NCBI GenBank assembly: GCA_033002965.1
Contig: JAURVB010012643.1
Location: 1 to 64,000, forward strand
Length of the DNA: 64,000 bases
Origin: Piper betle
Taxonomy: Eukaryota; Streptophyta; Magnoliopsida; Piperales; Piperaceae
Direction: 5' to 3'
This document shows positions 58,901-64,000 of this stretch, piece by piece (positions within the stretch are counted from its first letter, which is position 1; each line of letters opens with the position of its first letter). Under the pieces are notes generated by a model. The model had not been told where the DNA came from. It saw only the letters and a list, made by a program, of their open reading frames with translations, and did no database searches. A program made the translations under genes and the position numbers.

Positions 58901-61900
58901 TCAAATTAATGTTTAGTGCCTTCCTCCAAGTATACTGGCCGTCAGTTTTATCTTCATAAAATAGAACAGGAGTCGAAATACCAGCATTGTTAATACAAAT
59001 ATCGAGTCCTCCATATATCTGCAAATGCTTCTGAAATGCTGCAGCGATATCACCTAATATGGGAACAGAGAAAAAAATTAGAATCTTCCACAAAAATCAC
59101 CAAAGGATAAATGAAACCAGAACGTACGTAAAATTTCATTGTTTTCTTATTTTGATAACAGCTAAAGACAATAACAGTTTAGTAATCAGTAACAAAGGCA
59201 CAATGACCAGAAATTCAATGAAAGCATAAAACAAAATAAAGAGCATGAAACTTTTCAGTTCTAAACAATTTCTCCTTCTACCCAATCTCCAATAATTGGG
59301 CTCAAGACATTGATTCAGCGCATCAAAGATTCAAAGCACATCTAATGAAATGGCCAAGGTTTCACAGTTTGAACAAGCATACACTAGAAAGAAGAAAAAC
59401 ATGGCAGCAGTAGCAGATGGGCCACCGGTCACTTAGTGAACCCACAAGCAACAGGTCACTTAGTGGTCTGTCAAATGGAGAGATAGGATTTAATATAATT
59501 GAAATTATGATAAAATGTATACAGATATAACTACTAATTACTTGTATTCAAAGTTATAAACAACGCTCAAAACTAATAATACTATGTTAGAAGGTAATAT
59601 AACACAAGTGAAGGAAGAATAATAGACCAACCATTTAATTGTTAAGGAAATATTAATTGCGGAAGAAGAATAGATGTCTATTAGCCGTTTTCTAGATAAA
59701 CAATAGCTGTTTTATTTTAGACCATCTAGATTTAAATGGACAACTATCTTGACTCACCGGACAAAATTTGGACAGCTTTTACACTAACTATATTATAATC
59801 AGTTGGCAGAAATCTGGACAATGGTTGGGTATCTTATTAAGTTGGACGATTCCAAATACATAGAAGGGGTAAACTGGAATCATAAAATAATAAAAACAAA
59901 CCCGAAAACCTATATCTTCCCTGGCTGGCACCTTCCCTCCCACCATCCCATCTTTCCTCCCCTTTGTCGTGTTGCCCCACTACCTCAGCCATCATGGTTC
60001 TCAAAAAACCTGCAACTCTTCCACCTGATGCCCAAACGCATTGAGGACATGGATCCTAGGATCCATGTGATTACAAATAACATAGTTTTGATAATGCCCT
60101 TCTAAATCTAACCCCGTCCTTTCTCCAAGCTTCCTTACTCCTTTCTTCAAACTTGGGACCCACAATGCACAATACTGAAACCATATTATACCATTTACAT
60201 AATAGACCACTTTCTATAAGTACACTGCATGTTGTCTTCTCATATGCCAAAAAATAAACTTCTTTTTAGATCCTAAGATTCATGTGATTACAAATAGCAA
60301 AATTTCGATGACAACCTTCATGACGCCAACCCTCCTCTCTCCGGGCTTCCTTCCGTTCTCTGAACTTGGGACCAACAATGCACAAGGCAAAGTTGTGTAA
60401 ATACTTCCTTGAGATGCACAATATTGAATCCACGTGATACCAGTTACGAAATAGAACACTTCCTAAATACACTGTTTATTGTCTTCTCATATGCCACACA
60501 GTACACATCACATCTCATTAACGAAGGCATTAGAAAGCCACAATATTTGTTTACATCAGTGATCGCTCAATGAAAAAAATTGGGTATGCAATTCTTGCAA
60601 AAGAGGCTGTCCTAGGCACATACCAATGTCTTCCATCCTTACCAATGTCTTCCATCCTTGTGTGCCACAGCATCATTGATATTTTTACATGTGTAAACTA
60701 TAAGAACCCTCTCAGGACATCTAATTCCTAAAAATCTCCAGGTCCAATAAACCATATTTCGTGTTTCAATAGCTAGTGCCTAGTCATCCCGACATAGTAA
60801 AAACACATTTTCCTCACCAAATTCTCATTTATATAGCATTGACCACAATAGAAAACACATTTGTTTCTAGCTCATCTAGAATGGCAAACGCATTATACAA
60901 GGCAAGGCCTCATATTGCTTTTCCATTCACATGGTAGAGAGAGAGTGAGATTTACCATGGTTGCTAACATCACATCTGATGAACATTGCCGATGGAAACT
61001 TCAGACCTTGATGAAATTCCTTGTTCTCCCTTTCGATCAACATAACAGTTTCTTTTCCTTTCACTTCAGAAGAATCCATAATTGTCACAAATATTCCTTT
61101 CTTTGCAAGTGCCAAACTAAGTGCTTTACCTGTGCATCAAACAAACGTGAATCAAGCGAAAATATTGCCCTAAGAAATACTTCCCTTTGGAAATTTGTAA
61201 ATTTGGTGAAATGTAATCCCTCAAGCCAATGGTAAAGCCCTTAAACATGACAAAGCACGAGAGAGCAGATGTTCATGCATAGGTCTAAAACATATCTACA
61301 CAGAACAAACAGTTTCCCATTGACTGATAAAAACGTAAGCAGATTTCATGGCAAATAGATGGCTGAACTCTTATTACTTTATAAGCTTTTATTCACTATT
61401 TTTAGCATTAACTTTACATTTGTATGAAAAGATTGAGATATGATGAAAAAAGGTCAACTAGAAATAGATGAACAACAGAATAAGATGCAAGTATTGCTCT
61501 TCCATTCTTCCATTTAAAGAGTACAAAATTTTTGGTTCAAATTTTCCCAATCATCTTTACAGTGTTCAGCATTAAATTTAAAAGAACAAGTGCTAGCTTT
61601 GAAATTAGAAATTCTTAGTTATGATGTTGCATGGGTGGAGGTTGCTACAGAACCAAGCTCCACCATCATGAGGCTCTATCTTGGCAGTTCAAAAAGAAGA
61701 GATCCCCATGAGGTAAGGATTTTGGTGATCTCTACATAAATGATCATGAGAAAGGAAGTGAATCATCACAATATTATAATATTTTGTGCGAGTTCTCCTG
61801 ATTATAACAACATCAGCTAAATCAGGGAAAAACTCGGTAAAAGCTCGGAAAACAGAAAACTATCAACAATCTAAAACAGAATTTACAATTTTTCATAAAA

Positions 61901-64000
61901 TAGTATATCTGTGAGTGATGGAGACAACACCAAAAAGCAGCAGCGATAAAAAGTCAACTCTCGGAAAAGAAGTCAACCTGTACGCTGGTTCGATTGCAAT
62001 ACCAACTCAAATGTGTGTTTAGCCTAAACAAATATGCTGGATATTGCACTTTTTTGCATATCAAAGTGATATTTTTAAGCTGCATGTATAATTTATGTAA
62101 AAAAATCTATGCCTTTATTGTGAAGCTTTGGCAAACAAACATTATTATATAACAAAAAACAAATTGCTACATCAATATAATTTCTCAATTTCATCAACAT
62201 ATTTCCTAGATATCAGACAATTTCATTATCTGAACAGCTGAAACAAGGCAAAATCCAACATTAAGACCTTTCTGAAATAAACCAATTTCTCTTAATTATG
62301 CATAGCTTTTTGTTTAAATTGGGTTTTCTACACTTTGTTCCCTAAACAAAAAGAAAAATTAAGGTAAGCGACATCTCATATAGCTTATATGAACTACACC
62401 TTAATATAAACTTTAATTAATAGGTCCCACATAATGAAGTCTATATGTATGGGAAGCAAAGTATATAAATAGGAAGTTGATAAATTTTTATCTTTTTTAG
62501 ACATCAATGTGACCTACTTTTAGATTTTCCAAAAATGCCTTAGTTTAAAAGTATTTGAAACTTAATTTTTATTGCATTGATGATTAAGATAAAAGGTGGT
62601 AAAAGCATTAGATTGATTTGAAAATTTATAAACATCCTAATTATTTATTTTTACATTTATTCACGTGAACTTTGAGTAGTGGTAACCACTAAATTGCTCC
62701 AAATAGAAGTTGCAATAAGCTATATGAGTTGTAGCTTATGTATAGAAGGCTCAAACAAAAAATATATAGATCTTAGACACATATCTCATATAGATTTGCA
62801 AATAGCATCGCTCAAAGGGCTATAGTTTCAGCCCCCAAATACGGCAATAGTATTTTAAGAAGTGGTAGAAATAATTTTTTTGCCACTGACTATTCCGAAG
62901 TAGACATCATCAATTCTATTTCCTAAGCTTTTTGTTAGCCTGCCTCTTATACCATCCCATCTCTGCGCCTAGACTGAGACACAGATGTCAAATTTCAACT
63001 ACAGTTCACACCAAATGATTAATTCCAACTGCAATGCTTCCGCTGACTGGATTTGCTGTATAAATTATCTTTGGTTTCAATAAGCTATTTATTGTAGGTA
63101 AAATGTTTCTGAACAATTATCTTCTGAATGTGATTCGAGTCCGGTTTCGCAAAATTGCAAGGTTTGTGAAGAAAATCAACCAAGTCAGTCATCAAAGAAA
63201 ACATGACAAAGCAAACTGAAACCAGACCAATCATCTACCACTCTCATCAAAAAGGACTAGTTAATTGAGACTGGACATCTGAACTCTAAAACCAGTTAAA
63301 ATTGAGTTTTGAGAAAAGCATAAGTTTCAGACAGCATCAAATAATATGAAAACATGCTAAAAGAATAAGAGAGATAAAACCATAATAAAATGACAAAATA
63401 CAAAAACTAAGAGAGGTCCTACTTGCAAAATCAAATTCATGGGAGGGAACTGATACCAAACATATAAAATAGAAGATAGAAAATTTGGATAACAAGGGGA
63501 TCCACTCATTAGAGGTCAAAACTACATCACAAACTCAAATCATGAACTACATTGGAACACGAGCCCAACAGCAAATTTACTCCTATTCATTCTTTGCTTC
63601 TCCCTTTCCTCTCTCTTTTTCTTTCCCCCTCTCTCACACCTCTCTTTTTCCTTCCACTCTTACTCATGACAGTCACGTGATATAAATAAATAGTATGAAC
63701 TAATCCCTCATTTGTCACACTCATGAGAAGAATCCAAATACGATTAATAAGAACAACAATATAGATAGGCAGACAGGCAAATAGACAAATAGATATCAAC
63801 TATCCAATCAATAAAACCAAACGCCAAATCAAACGGCCAGATTCAAACCAATACTAACTATGACATGATTGAATGCAGCATTGAAAGTATACACAACAAA
63901 ATTACAGCCTTCAAGGCCATAATTCTGATGAAGCTTAAATCTAAATCGAGCCATCTTAGATTATGAAAAGCCACCATCATTTATAGAAAGAACAACACAC
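37910..64000 (-). CDS. NQR: SDR-MDR fusion oxidoreductase, NQR type (exon 1 outside window)
   Basis: It resembles Arabidopsis At1g49670 (NQR), in which a short-chain dehydrogenase is fused to a quinone oxidoreductase-like medium-chain reductase. Exons 2-18 are 60956-61129, 58872-59053, 56212-56317, 56036-56112, 55114-55201, 53976-54162, 53207-53333, 53013-53093, 45421-45522, 45076-45171, 44924-44998, 44585-44704, 43531-43659, 43186-43263, 42987-43072, 38050-38136 and 37910-37960, about 615 codons. The SDR half shows CINNAG, INIGSS and YSGSK (YxxxK). The MDR half shows [25 protein letters not shown] and ESVGG. Exon 1 (about 19 codons including TGGxxGIG) lies to the right of 64000. Exon 7 uses the donor GTGCGT to stay in frame. 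The exon 15-16 join lacks one G, so either the sequence or the splice call is off there. Introns 3, 7, 9, 10-14 and 16 carry or may carry transposons. Confidence 0.9.
38959..39850. mobile_element. Non-autonomous hAT element in NQR intron 16
   Basis: The 892-bp element is bounded by a perfect 8-bp duplication GAGTTGAT (38951-38958 and 39851-39858). Its ends are imperfect inverted repeats, TATGGTTGCATGAATCGG against CCATGATGCACGAATTGG. ATCGGA hexamers crowd both ends. Its right part (about 39600-39850) is homologous in reverse to the left end of the hAT at 21825. The middle (about 39160-39290) instead matches the solo LTRs around their GACTCGAG motif and is followed by a GC-rich block. It appears to be a deletion derivative that picked up an LTR piece. 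The Arg/Ala-rich ORFs inside are not credible genes. Confidence 0.8.
39851..42986. other. Remainder of NQR intron 16
   Basis: Outside the hAT element, intron 16 (38137-42986) is AT-rich. I see no exon of the NQR-type gene and no coding relic. ORFs near 41049-41294, 41867-42179 and 42560-42745 show no recognisable domain. Confidence 0.4.
44184..44432. mobile_element. MITE with GGCC(A/G)TCCGAT inverted repeats
   Basis: GGCCATCCGATTACAAGGAT (from 44224) continues to GGCCCAAAT and is matched by an inverted copy at 44371-44398 that reads GGCCGTCCGATCATAAGGAT on the minus strand. Outer GAGAGAG stretches extend the symmetry to about 44184 and 44432. It lies in intron 13 of the NQR-type gene, between exons 13 and 14? 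No: exon 13 ends at 44585 and exon 14 starts at 43659, so it is in that intron. It is non-coding. Confidence 0.6.
45865..47400 (-). mobile_element. LINE (RTE-like) reverse transcriptase fragment
   Basis: Read on the minus strand, a broken reverse transcriptase can be followed in several frames. [20 protein letters not shown] lies near 47150-47200, [18 protein letters not shown] near 46840-46900, and [19 protein letters not shown] near 46760-46830. The C-terminal region ends near 45870 with an RTE-like KWKERSC. The catalytic FADD is replaced by FAVN (near 46640), so it is inactive. GATGATGATGAT-like sequence follows the 3' end, as often seen for RTE LINEs. It lies in intron 9 of the NQR-type gene. 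Confidence 0.8.
47540..47945. repeat. Degenerate short tandem repeats
   Basis: AAAATAAATTGAATCTA recurs at 47538 and 47585 with similar following sequence. Between 47780 and 47935 several diverged copies of an ATTGGTTA(A/G)-containing unit follow one another. The region lies in intron 9 of the NQR-type gene and has no coding content. Confidence 0.5.
49437..49499 (+). repeat. Three 21-bp tandem units in solo LTR no. 3
   Basis: Three adjacent 21-bp units start GCCGGAAAACCG and differ mainly at their last nine positions. Related units with the same spacing lie in solo LTR 1 (from about 14934), and a looser version lies in solo LTR 2 (from about 18702). Conservation of period across copies suggests an ancestral LTR feature, such as a repeated enhancer or short coding repeat; this is not decided by the sequence. 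Confidence 0.6.
50733..50801 (+). other. Paired hairpin motif in solo LTR no. 3
   Basis: ACAGGAGAG at 50733-50741 pairs with CTCTCCTGT at 50746-50754 around TTTT, a perfect 9-bp stem. CGGTAAC at 50784-50790 pairs with GTTACTG at 50795-50801 around ACTC with one G-T wobble. The same pair at the same spacing is found in the other two LTR copies. Confidence 0.6.
51454..51483. repeat. Simple repeat (TTGA)n
   Basis: About seven consecutive TTGA/ATTG units form a microsatellite just outside solo LTR 3 in intron 9 of the NQR-type gene. Confidence 0.9.
52080..52499 (+). mobile_element. TRIM retrotransposon (420 bp) in NQR intron 9
   Basis: Two direct repeats of about 160 bp (52080-52242 and 52339-52499) flank a short internal segment. 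LTR 2 has clear ends, TGTAATATCCCC...GGGCCATTACA. Just after LTR 1 comes AGTATCAAAGCGAAC (52246-52260), a near match to the initiator-Met tRNA primer site TGGTATCAGAGC. A purine-rich GAGATGGGTGGAA (52327-52338) precedes LTR 2. Flanks TTCAA and TTCAC match at 4 of 5 bases as a target duplication. There is no coding capacity, typical of terminal-repeat retrotransposons in miniature. Confidence 0.8.
53496..53920 (+). mobile_element. Second TRIM-like element (about 425 bp) in NQR intron 7
   Basis: Direct repeats of about 110 bp (from 53497 and from 53812) share AGGATTGA(G/A)ATTG, TATGAGA, CTCTTAAAAT and ATTTTGGGATG. TGGTATCAAAGC follows the first repeat at about 53610, a good initiator-Met primer site. 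Both outer sides carry CTATG (53491-53495 and 53921-53925), a candidate 5-bp duplication, although the LTR ends are then not perfect TG...CA. It lies only about 50 bp from exon 7 of the NQR-type gene. Confidence 0.7.
56946..58190 (+). mobile_element. Ty3-type (Athila/Tat-like) retroelement remnant
   Basis: TGGCGCTGTTGTCGGGGA at 57220-57237 differs at two positions (both C to T) from the Asp-tRNA primer-binding site used by Athila/Tat elements. Near 58072-58135, CTCTGCGGGACGATAGTCGA followed by TATACTTACACG resembles the conserved non-coding tail found with such elements. No gag or pol can be read, so it is a decayed non-autonomous derivative or fragment with uncertain borders. It lies in intron 3 of the NQR-type gene. 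Confidence 0.45.
60052..60495. repeat. Diverged direct duplication, about 220 bp
   Basis: Copy A (60052-60249) and copy B (60270-60495) both start with GATCC(T/C)A..AT(C/T)CATGTG. They share AACTTGGGACC and AATGCACAA and end in TGTCTTCTCATATGCC. They are clearly homologous but diverged, with indels, in intron 2 of the NQR-type gene. Confidence 0.75.
61130..64000. other. Intron 1 of the NQR-type gene (incomplete)
   Basis: From the acceptor of exon 2 to the window edge I find no exon coding for the TGGxxGIG start of the SDR domain, so intron 1 is longer than 2.87 kb. The sequence is AT-rich with no recognisable element. A CT-rich run lies at 63598-63660. Confidence 0.6.

Noticed and set aside
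1..64000. tRNA, rRNA and organellar gene insertions
   Set aside because: I looked for cloverleaf-like or organellar stretches by eye and saw none convincing. Primer-site matches at 52246, 53610 and 57220 are only short tRNA complements within retroelements.

Overview
This window is nuclear DNA from a flowering plant. The genes are spliced with GT-AG introns, most of the sequence is AT-rich intergenic or intronic DNA, and transposable elements of many plant classes are present. The first exon of the farnesol-dehydrogenase-like gene is strikingly GC-rich while its later exons are not. Such a 5'-3' GC gradient is typical of monocots, so a monocot with a medium-to-large genome is the best guess (inference; species not determined). 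No rRNA, tRNA or CRISPR was seen.

Five host genes can be supported. (1) A single-exon unknown protein of 277 aa (1628-2461, minus) has a broken partial copy of its C-terminus just beside it (2698-2822). (2) A complete organellar methionine aminopeptidase of MAP1D type (5376-9597, minus, 10 exons, 352 codons) has every metal ligand in place. (3) A farnesol dehydrogenase-like SDR (26212-29742, plus, 5 exons) has one exon that does not keep frame. (4) An At3g27390-like multi-pass membrane protein (30152-32684, minus, 9 exons) has two homopolymer frame breaks. (5) An SDR-MDR fusion oxidoreductase of the Arabidopsis NQR (At1g49670) type has exons 2-18 spread over 23 kb (37910-61129, minus). Its first exon lies beyond the right edge, so the gene is at least 26 kb long.

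The stretch 11.6-26.1 kb is a transposon cluster. A FAR1/Mutator-like element with degenerate terminal inverted repeats (about 11665-21485) is split by two solo LTRs of about 2.9 kb. The first of these lands inside the SWIM zinc-finger coding region. Immediately to the right is a decayed hAT element (about 21825-26050) with BED-finger, DUF659 and dimerisation segments, ending about 160 bp upstream of the farnesol dehydrogenase start codon. A third solo LTR, a non-autonomous relative of that hAT, two miniature TRIM retrotransposons, an RTE-type LINE fragment, a retroelement remnant with an Asp-tRNA primer site and a MITE all sit within introns of the NQR-type gene. This explains its great length.

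The most interesting non-gene signal is in the three solo LTRs. Each has a perfect 5-bp target duplication. They share two short hairpins whose stems are preserved by compensating changes, and a 21-bp tandem repeat. A 'GACTCGAGTC' palindrome motif from the same LTR family recurs as a 32-bp tandem array at 20.9-21.15 kb and inside a hAT-type element at 39.2 kb. Frame breaks at short homopolymers in otherwise well conserved genes suggest either draft-sequence errors or recent decay.
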